Assembly: GCA_003522085.1 (NCBI GenBank)
Contig: DPGI01000004.1
Location: forward strand, 1 to 64,000
DNA from: Clostridiales bacterium
GTDB taxonomy: Bacteria; Bacillota; Clostridia; Christensenellales; UBA1242
Direction: 5' to 3'
DNA: 64,000 nucleotides
In this document: piece after piece, positions 56,342 to 64,000 of the stretch
How the letters are laid out: each line of letters begins with the position of its first letter
How positions within the stretch are numbered: position 1 is the first letter of the stretch
Program-made: the position numbers and the translations under genes
The notes under the pieces: model-generated
Told to the model about the DNA's origin: nothing
The model's input: only the letters and a program-made list of their open reading frames with translations
The model's database searches: none

Positions 56342-56370
56342 TTGAAATCTTCAGCAGAAAGTGCTATAAT
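56342..56370 (+). promoter_or_regulatory. Promoter of the 56411 gene
   Basis: TTGAAA (56342-56347), 17-base spacer, consensus TATAAT (56365-56370). A 19-base palindrome-like sequence (56379-56397) lies in the leader, followed by AAGGAGAGGG. Confidence 0.7.
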
Positions 56371-56410
56371 ATTATGTAAACAAAAAAATATTTTGTTAAG
56401 GAGAGGGAAA

Positions 56411-58303
56411 ATGACAATTTCTGAATTAATTTTAAATCCAAATGAATTGAAAAATTTAAATGCAGCAAGTGTTAGAAAAGCGTCTAAAGAATCTTTCATT
56501 CCAGGTGTTAAAAATTACTCCGATAAAGAACGCGGAGTGCTTAGTGCATTTTGCAATACAGATTTTAAAATGTATGATAAAGAAGTGGGTTATTTCTGGA
56601 AGACATTAGAAAATGCTTATAAAGATTTAGAACAACTTCAAAATACAGGTGTTTTTGTTGCAGAACCAGATAAAAGAACAAAATTTCCAACCGACATTGT
56701 TGATGCGTGCCGAGTGTGTGATAAATTTTATGGTATCGTAATGGGCAAAATGAAAGACTCATTTAACCTTATTAAAGGAAAAAGGGGAAAGGACGACTAT
56801 TATGAAATTAAAAGCGACTCACCATTAGCAAAACTTGTTAAAGATAAATCTGACGAAAGAGATATGTCGCTTTACAACGCTAGAGAAGTTGTTGCTTATT
56901 TGGCAACTTATCTTGCAGTTGAAAACGGACTAGTTGACAGTATTGTAACAAGTGAACAATCAAAACAAGATACTTTAACATATCTTTTTAACGGACTTGT
57001 TGAGCCAAAAAACGGTGGGATTCTTAATGCACTTAAAAAATATAAAAATGCTTACGAAGGTCAAAAAGAAAACATGATGGATGTTTTCACAATTAGAGAA
57101 ATTGCAAGTGAACTTGCAAAACTATCAATTGAAAGTGTAAAAGAAGAAATCACATCAAAAATTGACTTAGATGTAGCAAGTAATTTCTATAACTGTGAAA
57201 TGCTTGAAGCAATTGAAACAATGTCACCAACTGAATTTAAAGATATCCCACTTGCTCTTGATGAAGGAAAATCAAACTACCGTGTTGCTTTTATTGATGA
57301 AAAAGCAAGAAGGGACTTTAGAGAAAATGTTAGGAATTACGAAACAGCAGACGAAGCAAAAAAAGCACTTGACGATAATGGTGCGCGCGGAACGGATCTT
57401 CTTGCAGCAATAAAGTATTATGATAAACAAATGTTGCAAGACGAAAAAGACAAGGTAGTTGATACATTTGAAGAAGGCGCATGGCTTTGCATTGCAAACC
57501 TTTTAATCGTAGAATTTGCTGGTGTAGAAGGAAAAAACAAAGAACGTCTTCAACAGGTGTTTGCAATTCCTCTTGCACAATGTCTTGACAGAGTTGAATC
57601 TCCAGAAAAAAGACTTGAAATTGTTAAAAAAGCAATCAAAAAAGTTGACGAACTACATTTTGAAAGCAAAATTGAATTAACAGAAGAAGACTCGGCAGCT
57701 GTGGACACAGGATATGTTAGATTGGCTGCTTTTGCTGCAGCAAGAAGCTCAGATAAGAGTGCCGAAGTAAAAGCACCAAGCTATCCTTTAAAGAAATACA
57801 AAACATATATGCACGAGGCAATGTCGGGCGTATTAAAAGACATAAAGAAAGAAGGTAAAAAACAATACTATCAATATTGCCCTGTGACGGCACTTATGCA
57901 AGCTGGACTTTTGCCAAGAATGAAAAAGAACGGCATTGTTATTGAAGGCAACAAGCAAGTCGAAAAAGACTTTAAAACTTTTGTTCAAATGAAATCTGAA
58001 ATTGAAGGAACAGTTGCATCTGAAAAAGCCCAAAAGAAAGCAAATAAAATCGCCAAAAACTACAATTTAAGTGAAGAAGAACAAGAAGTTGTTGAGAAAG
58101 TATATGGTGGCTTGTTAGATAAGGAACAACAATTTAAAGAAAAAGTTGAAGCAACTGGCAAAAAATATAACGAGCTTAGTAATGCTGAAAAACTTAAATT
58201 GCTTGAAACGATTGGTCTTACACAGGAAGAAGCAGAAGCATCAGTTTATGACGCTTACGGCAAAAAGAAACCCACAGGCGACGAAGTTGACGCTGCGAGA
58301 TAG
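56411..58303 (+). CDS. Large cytoplasmic helical protein, unknown
   Basis: 630 residues from ATG 56411 with a strong AAGGAGAGGG site; the frame open upstream to 56342 contains the promoter. No signal peptide, membrane segment or known motif. Mostly alpha-helical and charged, with a Lys/Glu-rich coiled-coil-like C-terminal quarter (KAQKKANKIAKNYNLSEEEQ). A single gene with its own promoter and terminator. I do not recognise the family. Confidence 0.75.
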   Translation: MTISELILNPNELKNLNAASVRKASKESFIPGVKNYSDKERGVLSAFCNTDFKMYDKEVGYFWKTLENAYKDLEQLQNTGVFVAEPDKRTKFPTDIVDACRVCDKFYGIVMGKMKDSFNLIKGKRGKDDYYEIKSDSPLAKLVKDKSDERDMSLYNAREVVAYLATYLAVENGLVDSIVTSEQSKQDTLTYLFNGLVEPKNGGILNALKKYKNAYEGQKENMMDVFTIREIASELAKLSIESVKEEITSKIDLDVASNFYNCEMLEAIETMSPTEFKDIPLALDEGKSNYRVAFIDEKARRDFRENVRNYETADEAKKALDDNGARGTDLLAAIKYYDKQMLQDEKDKVVDTFEEGAWLCIANLLIVEFAGVEGKNKERLQQVFAIPLAQCLDRVESPEKRLEIVKKAIKKVDELHFESKIELTEEDSAAVDTGYVRLAAFAAARSSDKSAEVKAPSYPLKKYKTYMHEAMSGVLKDIKKEGKKQYYQYCPVTALMQAGLLPRMKKNGIVIEGNKQVEKDFKTFVQMKSEIEGTVASEKAQKKANKIAKNYNLSEEEQEVVEKVYGGLLDKEQQFKEKVEATGKKYNELSNAEKLKLLETIGLTQEEAEASVYDAYGKKKPTGDEVDAAR

Positions 58304-58327
58304 AAGCATAGAAGGCATAGCTTAAAA

Positions 58328-58362
58328 ACAAAAAAGAAGTTGAAATTCAACTTCTTTTTTTT
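58328..58362. terminator. Bidirectional terminator
   Basis: AAAAAAGAAGTTGAA pairs with TTCAACTTCTTTTTT, between convergent genes; the right end touches the fba stop codon. Confidence 0.85.
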
Positions 58363-59284
58363 ATGCTTGATTTGATGAATTTAAAAGATGTTGCATTTTT
58401 CTTTCAACAACTTTTTGTATGCCGTCCATTCCTTCCTTAAGATATTTGCGTTGGTCAAAGTTTTCTGGATGTTCAGTAAGGCTGCGGCGAACGCCTTCGG
58501 TGAAGGCGATTCTTAAATCGGTGTCGGTGTTAATTTTTACTACGTTGTGCTTAGTTAGGGCGATATGAGTAAGGTTTTCATCAACGCCTTTTGGTTTTCC
58601 TAAATTGCCGCCGAGCGCGTTTATGCTTTCAACAAGTTTTTCATCTACGGAAGAAGCGCCGTGAAGCACAAGGGGATAATCCTTTGGCAGTGCGTTTTCA
58701 ATTTGCGAAAGAATATCAAATCGTAATTTACTTTCGCCCGAAAATTTGTAGGCGCCGTGGCTTGTTCCAATTGCAACGGCAAGGCTGTCTACGCCGGTTT
58801 GCTCTACAAACAATTTCGCTTGCGCTGGGTCGGTGAAGTGATGTTCGTCGCAAGAGACGTTGTCTTCGACGCCTTTAAGCTGGCCAAGTTCACCTTCAAC
58901 GAAAATTCCTTTTTGGTGTGCATATTTTACAACTTTTTTTGTAAGTGCAACATTTTCGTTAAATTCAAGAGAGCTTGCGTCAATCATAACGCTGTCAAAG
59001 CCAAGTGCGATTGCTTTTTTGCATACTTCAAAACTTTTGCCGTGGTCAAGATGCAAAAATATTGGGGCCTTGTATTGTTTTTTAGCAACGGCTACTACTG
59101 CTTTGATGTATTCGCCACCCATAAATGACAAAGCGCCTTCGCTGACTGCGATGATTACTGGGCTGTGCTGGTTTTCGGCTGCTGCGCAAATTGCTTTAAG
59201 ACCTTCTAGGCTTGAAAAATTGAATGCGCCAAGCGCGAAACCTTTTTTATTTGCTTTTTTATAATAAAACATTAAATCTTTCAT
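58361..59284 (-). CDS. fba: Class II fructose-1,6-bisphosphate aldolase
   Basis: 307 residues from ATG 59284; an in-frame codon at 59311 lies upstream of the promoter. Zinc ligands appear in IFLHLDHGKSFE (His near 76), in GTSHGAYKF and in LVLHGASSVDE; phosphate-binding KINTDTDLRIAF follows. It cleaves fructose-1,6-bisphosphate in glycolysis, though tagatose-bisphosphate aldolases look similar. The -10 box TATAAT (59297-59292 on the minus strand) ends 7 bases before the ATG, with no Shine-Dalgarno, so the transcript is probably leaderless. Confidence 0.94.
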   Translation of the reverse strand: MKDLMFYYKKANKKGFALGAFNFSSLEGLKAICAAAENQHSPVIIAVSEGALSFMGGEYIKAVVAVAKKQYKAPIFLHLDHGKSFEVCKKAIALGFDSVMIDASSLEFNENVALTKKVVKYAHQKGIFVEGELGQLKGVEDNVSCDEHHFTDPAQAKLFVEQTGVDSLAVAIGTSHGAYKFSGESKLRFDILSQIENALPKDYPLVLHGASSVDEKLVESINALGGNLGKPKGVDENLTHIALTKHNVVKINTDTDLRIAFTEGVRRSLTEHPENFDQRKYLKEGMDGIQKVVERKMQHLLNSSNQA

Positions 59285-59346
59285 ATGACAAATTATATCA
59301 TATTTTCGCAAAAATCAAAACATATGTTGTTTATGGGAGAGAAAAT

Positions 59347-60021
59347 ATGAAAAATAAATTTTTATTCGCACTTGCATTTATTTCGGCGTGTGTGGGTATG
59401 ACGGGTTGCGCGCAATATGACGAACTCAGCCTTGTTGGCAAAAATATGTCAGAAATGAGCGATGTTTATTATTTTTCGGACAATTCGCAATTTAGTGTTT
59501 CGCTTTGTTCTGGCAAAAGGGAAGACCCATATGCCTATGATGGTTACAGCCAAAACAAAGTTGATTTTGCGTTGATAACTGCACAACTTGATTCGTGTGA
59601 TGACGAAATGGCGTGTGTTGTAATTGATGGACAAGAGCAAAATGTGCTGCTTGAATTTAATTATAAAACCGCCAACCATGTCGCCGACTTAGAAAGAAAA
59701 TTAACAGGCAATGAGCAAATTTTTATAAAAGTTGGTCAAAAAAGTGCAAATTTAGTGTGCAAAAGCGCAGATTTCGGAGTTTCGGCACAACAAGCAATTA
59801 AACTTGGAGTAGAAACAATGCAGGAATTTATCACTCCGCTTTGCAATCAGGACAAGTTTAATGGCGAATGTTATTTGAAGGTGCTTGACAGTTTGACGGG
59901 CGGGTTCAACGAAGTGTTTTGGCTGTTTAGTGTGCTTGATAGAAATGGGCACGTTGAAAATATAGTAATTTCAACAAATCAGCCAATTGTGCTTGCAGAC
60001 GGAAATGAAAGTATGATATAA
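59347..60021 (+). CDS. Lipoprotein, unknown function
   Basis: 224 residues from ATG 59347 with GGGAGAG upstream; the frame open back to 59224 lies in fba DNA on the other strand. Lipobox GMTGC. The mature part begins AQYDELSLVGKNMSEMSDVYYFSDNS, has several Cys residues (SLCSG, DSCDDEMAC), and is of mixed alpha/beta character. No family recognised. hflX begins 8 bases after the stop codon, and its promoter lies inside this gene's end. Confidence 0.7.
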   Translation: MKNKFLFALAFISACVGMTGCAQYDELSLVGKNMSEMSDVYYFSDNSQFSVSLCSGKREDPYAYDGYSQNKVDFALITAQLDSCDDEMACVVIDGQEQNVLLEFNYKTANHVADLERKLTGNEQIFIKVGQKSANLVCKSADFGVSAQQAIKLGVETMQEFITPLCNQDKFNGECYLKVLDSLTGGFNEVFWLFSVLDRNGHVENIVISTNQPIVLADGNESMI

Positions 60022-60022
60022 T
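59993..60022 (+). promoter_or_regulatory. Promoter of hflX, leaderless type
   Basis: TTGCAG (59993-59998), 18-base spacer, TATAAT (60017-60022), then 6 bases to GTG 60029. The -10 box overlaps the stop codon of the upstream lipoprotein gene. Confidence 0.65.
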
Positions 60023-60028
60023 TTTCGT

Positions 60029-61126
60029 GTGAAAACATATTCGACCGCCGAGGAAAAAGAGAAAGCGCTGCTTGTTGTGGTGCTTACTAAAAAAGGCGAA
60101 AGTAAAAACCGAAAAACTGACGAAATTACGCGTTTGGCACTTTCTACCGACCTTGAAGTGGAAGGTGTTTTTTCGCAGAACGTTAAAGATTTCAACCGCG
60201 CAACCGTAATAGGCAGCGGCAAGGTTGACGAAATCGCCGAATATTTAAAACAGCATCCTGTTGATGTCGTTGTGGTTGATTATAAACTCACAGGTTCACA
60301 AATTAAAAACCTTTCAAAAGAGTTTGATACAAGAGTGATTGATAGGGTTGGGCTTATTCTTGATATTTTCGCGCGCGGGGCAAAAACAAATGAAGCAAAG
60401 TTGCAGGTTCGACTTGCACAAAATCTTTACAATTTGCCTAAACTTGCAGACATGCAAGGAACAAGCGGACGATTCGGAAATGGCGGGGTCGGAATGCGTG
60501 GGCCCGGCGAAACAAAACTTGAATTAAACAGGCGGTTGCTTGAAAAAGAAATTGACATGCTGAAAAAAGAAATCGCAAAAATAAAAGAGCGCAGGCAAGT
60601 CAATCGCCGCGAACGTGAAAAAAATCGCATAAAGCGCATTGCACTTGTTGGGTATACAAACGCAGGGAAAAGCAGTTTATTGAATGCGCTGACTCGCGAA
60701 AATATTTACGCGGACGATAAATATTTTGCAACGCTTGACACGACAAGCAGAAAACTTTATTTGGATGGCGAAACGGTTATGATTACCGATACTGTAGGTT
60801 TTATTTCAGAATTGCCACACGAACTTGTCGACGCATTTGCTTCGACGCTTGAAGAAGCAAAAGATGCTGATCTTATCCTTCACGTTGTAGACCCAACAGC
60901 AACGTCGCTGACGGACGATAAGGAAAAGTATTACATCGAATCGATGCGCGTGACAAACAAAGTGCTTGATGATATCGGTGCAACGCAAAACAGATTGGTC
61001 GTTTACAACAAAATAGACTTAATAAATGACGAGTTTGAATTAAAAGCAAACGAAATTGCCGTTTCTGCAACAAAAAAGATTGGGCTTGACCAATTAAAAA
61101 TAAAAATTAAGGAGATGTTAGTATGA
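60029..61126 (+). CDS. hflX: GTPase HflX
   Basis: 365 residues. The N-terminal HflX domain (VIGSGKVDEIAEYLK, RVGLILDIFARGAKTNEAKLQ) and glycine-rich GMRGPGETKLELNRR lead into a coiled linker and the G domain: G1 GYTNAGKSSL near residue 208, G3 DTVGF, G4 NKID. HflX splits stalled or heat-damaged ribosomes. The start is GTG 60029, fixed by the promoter. The last bases overlap the glycosyltransferase start (ATGA). Confidence 0.95.
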   Translation: MKTYSTAEEKEKALLVVVLTKKGESKNRKTDEITRLALSTDLEVEGVFSQNVKDFNRATVIGSGKVDEIAEYLKQHPVDVVVVDYKLTGSQIKNLSKEFDTRVIDRVGLILDIFARGAKTNEAKLQVRLAQNLYNLPKLADMQGTSGRFGNGGVGMRGPGETKLELNRRLLEKEIDMLKKEIAKIKERRQVNRREREKNRIKRIALVGYTNAGKSSLLNALTRENIYADDKYFATLDTTSRKLYLDGETVMITDTVGFISELPHELVDAFASTLEEAKDADLILHVVDPTATSLTDDKEKYYIESMRVTNKVLDDIGATQNRLVVYNKIDLINDEFELKANEIAVSATKKIGLDQLKIKIKEMLV

Positions 61127-61920
61127 TAAATAAAATAATTCACTATATGTGGTTTGGCGGAAAGGAAATGCCGGACGATTTAAAAAAGAACCTTGCTTCT
61201 TGGAAGAAGTATTGCCCAGACTTTGAATTTATGTGCTGGGATGAAAGCAATTTTGATGTTAACATGTGCGATTTTACAAGACAAACATTCGAAACCAAAA
61301 AATTTGGCTTTTTGTCGGACTACGTAAGACTTTATGCTTTAAAAAAGTATGGCGGAATTTATCTCGACCTTGACATTGAAATGCTTAAACCTATCGATGA
61401 CCTTCTTGAAAACGACAGTTTTATTGGGTTTGAAAACAAATATTGGTGCGGTTCAACACCTATCGGCGGACAAGGTGAATGGATTGACGATTTGCTTGAA
61501 ATCTATAGCAAGCGTGATTTTATTGTGAATGGGAAAATGCAAATGATTCCGGCTCCTGTTATTTTTACTGATGTTCTTGTTAAAAAATATGGACTTGTTC
61601 AAAACAACACTCTTCAAAAATTCGGTGGGCTTACTGTTTATCCTGATGACTATCTCAGCCCTAAAAATTTCTGGACTGGTGAAATTAAGACTACTGAAAA
61701 CTCATATTTTATTCATTACTATGCTGCGTCTTGGTTTGGAGCAAAAGACAAGATTGCAAATTTCTTTGGACATATGTTGAAAGGAATTATCGGCAATAAA
61801 AATTATAACAATCTTATTGAGAAAGCATCACTTAATGACGGCAAAAAGAAAATGAAGGCTTTAAACAAAGCGTTGAAAAAGAAAGAAGAACGCTTGAAAA
61901 AACAAGCGCTTAAAAATTAA
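61123..61920 (+). CDS. GT32-type glycosyltransferase
   Basis: 265 residues. Begins INKIIHYMWFGGKEMPD and contains FGFLSDYVRLYALKKYGGIYLDLDIE with the DXD metal/nucleotide-sugar motif: the OCH1/capsular type (Gly_transf_sug, GT32). It transfers a hexose, usually in capsule or cell-surface glycan assembly. The C-terminal roughly 40 residues are Lys-rich and helical. Translationally coupled to hflX by a 4-base overlap, with GGAG upstream. The acceptor is unknown, and no other glycan genes are nearby. Confidence 0.88.
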   Translation: MINKIIHYMWFGGKEMPDDLKKNLASWKKYCPDFEFMCWDESNFDVNMCDFTRQTFETKKFGFLSDYVRLYALKKYGGIYLDLDIEMLKPIDDLLENDSFIGFENKYWCGSTPIGGQGEWIDDLLEIYSKRDFIVNGKMQMIPAPVIFTDVLVKKYGLVQNNTLQKFGGLTVYPDDYLSPKNFWTGEIKTTENSYFIHYYAASWFGAKDKIANFFGHMLKGIIGNKNYNNLIEKASLNDGKKKMKALNKALKKKEERLKKQALKN

Positions 61921-61928
61921 ATAGTATT

Positions 61929-61961
61929 AAAAAAAGCGGAACATTTGTTCCGTTTTTTTTG
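61929..61961. terminator. Bidirectional terminator
   Basis: AAAAAGCGGAACA, loop TT, TGTTCCGTTTTTTTT, between convergent genes. Confidence 0.85.
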
Positions 61962-61972
61962 TGCGTTTTAAA

Positions 61973-62197
61973 TTATTTGAATGCTTTGTTTGCGTTGAGT
62001 TTTTTTACTAAGAAATCAACATCAATGCCGTGAACTTCGGCGGCTTCTTCCAAAGTTTCCATTTGACTCATAGGGCAGTAGATGCAGTGCATTCCAAAAC
62101 CGAGTAAAACTTCAGCAAGGGTTTCGTCCATTTCAAGAATGTCTTTTATGGTCATATCTTTTGTGATTTGTGTAATTTCTTTTTTCTGTTTTTTCAT
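61973..62197 (-). CDS. DUF1858 redox-disulfide domain protein
   Basis: 74 residues. Matches the ScdA-N/DUF1858 fold: ITKDMTIKDILEMD ... LAEVLLGFGMHCIYCPMSQMETLEEAAEVHGID, with the CxxC pair near 41-44. Family members accompany hybrid cluster proteins or iron-sulfur repair; the CxxC is thought redox-active. AAGGAAG precedes ATG 62197. Stand-alone gene. Confidence 0.85.
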   Translation of the reverse strand: MKKQKKEITQITKDMTIKDILEMDETLAEVLLGFGMHCIYCPMSQMETLEEAAEVHGIDVDFLVKKLNANKAFK

Positions 62198-62348
62198 AAT
62201 ATTTGCTTCCTTTTTTACGGAAATAAATAATACATAAAAAAGTGTAAATTGTCAAATAATTGCAATAAAAATATGTTATTTTTTGCAATTTTTTGTCTTT
62301 TTTTTGTAATTATTCATAATTTAATTATTTTTTAAATAATTTTGTGGT

Positions 62349-63023
62349 ATGGAAAAATTATCAGATTTAATTTCAAAAAAAATATTTTCTTTTGCCCAAG
62401 GCCGCAAAATTGGCTATGTGTTAAACGTTAAGTTTGACAATGCTTTTAACATTGATAAAATTATTGTGGCAAGCGAAGAAGATGAAAAAGAACTTGAACT
62501 TTCCGCCGATCGCATTCGAATAAGCGGCGACAATATTTTTATTGAAAACGAAAACGCGATTGTGCCTGCAACCTCACAAGTGTTCAGTATTATTGGCAAA
62601 CAAGTTTTTACAAATCGCGGAATAGACTTGGGAAGGGTTATAGATGTTTATTTATCTAACAAAAAAGCCGTTTGCGTCATATCTGATAAGTTGGCGTTTT
62701 CACCAAGACAAATTGGGGTGATTGGACAAGATGCTATAATCTTAGGTAAGGTGAATGCCACAGCAAGGCAAGTTAATGTTTTTGCTCCAAAAGGGGAAGA
62801 AGAGTATGTTTCGATTATGCCAATTCAGCAAAAGATAGAGCCGCAAATCCCACAGCGCGTGAGCATGGATTCGCGAAGTTTAATTGGCAAAATGGCAACA
62901 AAAGATATTTTTGGGTTAAATAATGAATTAATTATTAAAAAATATGAAATAATTACTCAAAAAAAATTAAATGAAATAAAAAAACACAATAAATTAAATA
63001 TATTATTTTATAATTGCAAATAG
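62349..63023 (+). CDS. PRC-barrel domain protein
   Basis: 224 residues. Two PRC-barrel-like units: residues about 1-80 (FAQGRKIGYVLNVKFD) and about 85-150 (NRGIDLGRVIDVYLS, then FSPRQIGVIGQDAIILG). PRC-barrels bind RNA or other proteins, as in RimM and YlmC. The last 50 residues are Lys/Asn-rich and low in complexity. There is no Shine-Dalgarno before ATG 62349. The role here is unknown. Confidence 0.7.
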   Translation: MEKLSDLISKKIFSFAQGRKIGYVLNVKFDNAFNIDKIIVASEEDEKELELSADRIRISGDNIFIENENAIVPATSQVFSIIGKQVFTNRGIDLGRVIDVYLSNKKAVCVISDKLAFSPRQIGVIGQDAIILGKVNATARQVNVFAPKGEEEYVSIMPIQQKIEPQIPQRVSMDSRSLIGKMATKDIFGLNNELIIKKYEIITQKKLNEIKKHNKLNILFYNCK

Positions 63024-63034
63024 GGTTAAATCGT

Positions 63035-63064
63035 TTGTATTTTTGAGTGCGTTTGTAGTAAAAT
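63035..63064 (+). promoter_or_regulatory. Promoter of the rightmost gene
   Basis: TTGTAT (63035-63040), 18-base spacer, TAAAAT (63059-63064), followed by AAGGAG before ATG 63086. Confidence 0.6.
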
Positions 63065-63085
63065 ATTTACAAGGAGAATTTTATT

Positions 63086-64000
63086 ATGCAACGCATTATT
63101 CCTAGAAAGACGAAAGTCAAACTTGAATTTATTCGCGGTATTACCGGAATCGACTTAATCCTTGGTGTCATTGGTGCAGCAATCGCTGTTGTTTTGTTTG
63201 CGTCAAACTTTCCTGGCCACTTTTGGATAGCCGGTGTTTACACAATATTTTTCTTGTCTATCTTCATAAAGATTTCAGAAGACGAAAGACTGTATGTGAC
63301 GTGTGCTTACTTGTTCCGATTTATGGCACAAAAGAAAAAGTTTTCTGTTGACAGCAAAAAAGGGAAAAAGGGCGACATCAGCGAGATGATTCCTTTTGAA
63401 GACATCTATCAAGACAGATTTATCAACTTTGGCTCTTATTATGGACAAGTCATTGAAATTACCCCTGTGCTTTTTGGCTTGCTTACTGAATACACCCAAG
63501 ACAACGTTATCGAAAGCTTTGCCAATGCGCTGCGTCGTTTAAGTCCTGACCAAACATGTTCGATCATCAAACTCAACCTTGCTATGGTGCTGGACAATTA
63601 CATATACAATGAAAATAAAAAATACGAACTTTTGCTTGAAATGCAATATGAGCATCAAGTGACTGACAAAGAAGTTGAAGCAAGAAGCCCTGTTTTTGAA
63701 GAAAGAGTTTCATTTATGGAAAACTTAAACAGAAAAGACAAGGTTTACAAAGATCACTTCTACGTTGTAGTTTACGACAAAGATAAAGACTTGCTTGAAA
63801 ACACTGTAAACGGAATGATCAATGCTTTGGCGTCATCTCTTGCCCCAGTAAGTTCAAAAAGACTTTATGGAACAGACCTTACAGTTTTCTTAAAAGCAAA
63901 CTACGGCCGTGAATTTGACCAAAGAGATTTGGAAAGCCTTCCATTCTCACAATATATGGATTGGGCAAAACCTAAAAAAGTTCAATTCAAAGCGGCTAAA
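63086..64000 (+). CDS. PrgI/VirB4-like membrane protein, 3'-truncated by window edge
   Basis: 305 codons visible with no stop before the edge. AAGGAG lies before ATG 63086. Two hydrophobic segments at residues about 23-60 (TGIDLILGVIGAAIAVVLFA, then FWIAGVYTIFFLSIF) follow a basic start, an arrangement like PrgI-type T4SS proteins. After about residue 100 the text reads like the N-terminal domain of a VirB4/TrsE ATPase (FGSYYGQVIEITPVLFG; ARSPVFEERVSFMENLNRK; YVVVYDKDKDLLENTVN). No Walker motif is within view. A fused PrgI-VirB4 would suggest a conjugative or secretion locus to the right. Family placement is tentative. Confidence 0.5.
   Translation, partial: MQRIIPRKTKVKLEFIRGITGIDLILGVIGAAIAVVLFASNFPGHFWIAGVYTIFFLSIFIKISEDERLYVTCAYLFRFMAQKKKFSVDSKKGKKGDISEMIPFEDIYQDRFINFGSYYGQVIEITPVLFGLLTEYTQDNVIESFANALRRLSPDQTCSIIKLNLAMVLDNYIYNENKKYELLLEMQYEHQVTDKEVEARSPVFEERVSFMENLNRKDKVYKDHFYVVVYDKDKDLLENTVNGMINALASSLAPVSSKRLYGTDLTVFLKANYGREFDQRDLESLPFSQYMDWAKPKKVQFKAAK

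Overview
The window looks like chromosome of an uncultured, AT-rich, spore-forming Bacillota (Clostridia-like, probably gut) bacterium. Evidence: Shine-Dalgarno boxes of the GGAGG type; sporulation genes (SpoIIID, a SpoVB-type flippase, a SpoIIQ-like M23 protein, a YwmB-like protein, the DUF421/DUF4363 pair); Bacillus-like gene order (GlmU-like, pth, mfd, PrsA-like; yycJ then an HtrA protease; uvrB-uvrA). No phage, insertion sequence or CRISPR array was seen. The left and right ends cut through genes.

Layout. 1-2.0 kb: end of a Sel1-repeat gene, then a minus-strand tRNA-Leu(UAG) locus in which one intact tRNA is flanked by two partial tRNA-Leu copies, each carrying a structured RNA insert. 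2.0-13.1 kb: cysS with a MarR regulator, recD2, a GPH-type transporter with a lipoprotein, a GtrA-ASCH fusion, a YwaF-like membrane protein, rlmA, tRNA-Glu, comF and a small LysM protein. 13.2-23.4 kb: SpoVB-like flippase, DUF421/DUF4363, a surface protein, then the GlmU-like/pth/mfd/PrsA-like run. 23.5-27.9 kb: YbhN-like flippase, small exported proteins, SpoIIQ-like protein, acyl carrier protein, spoIIID, and a TtcA-like tRNA thiolase. 28.1-47.2 kb: one 6097-residue lipoprotein gene whose 3' end lies in an apparent invertible DNA cassette. 47.3-64 kb: RadC, two paralogous small membrane proteins around an unknown gene, uvrB-uvrA, yycJ-htrA, a 630-residue unknown protein, fba, a lipoprotein, hflX with a glycosyltransferase, a DUF1858 protein, a PRC-barrel protein, and the start of a gene resembling a type IV secretion component.

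The main discovery candidate is 45721-47114. Two perfect 97-bp inverted repeats, both coding in the same protein frame, bracket the expressed C-terminal tail of the giant lipoprotein and a second, oppositely oriented, promoterless tail that is homologous but diverged. A bidirectional terminator sits at the centre. Inversion would swap a 194-residue tail for a 195-residue one without changing frame: a phase- or antigen-variation switch at the free end of a giant surface lipoprotein. No recombinase is encoded in the window.

A second candidate is the tRNA-Leu locus. The two inserts keep the same multi-branched fold through compensatory base changes, and a promoter and terminator bracket the whole array. 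A third pattern is that at least seven genes have a sigma-70-type -10 box only 6-7 bases before the start codon and no Shine-Dalgarno, suggesting leaderless transcripts.
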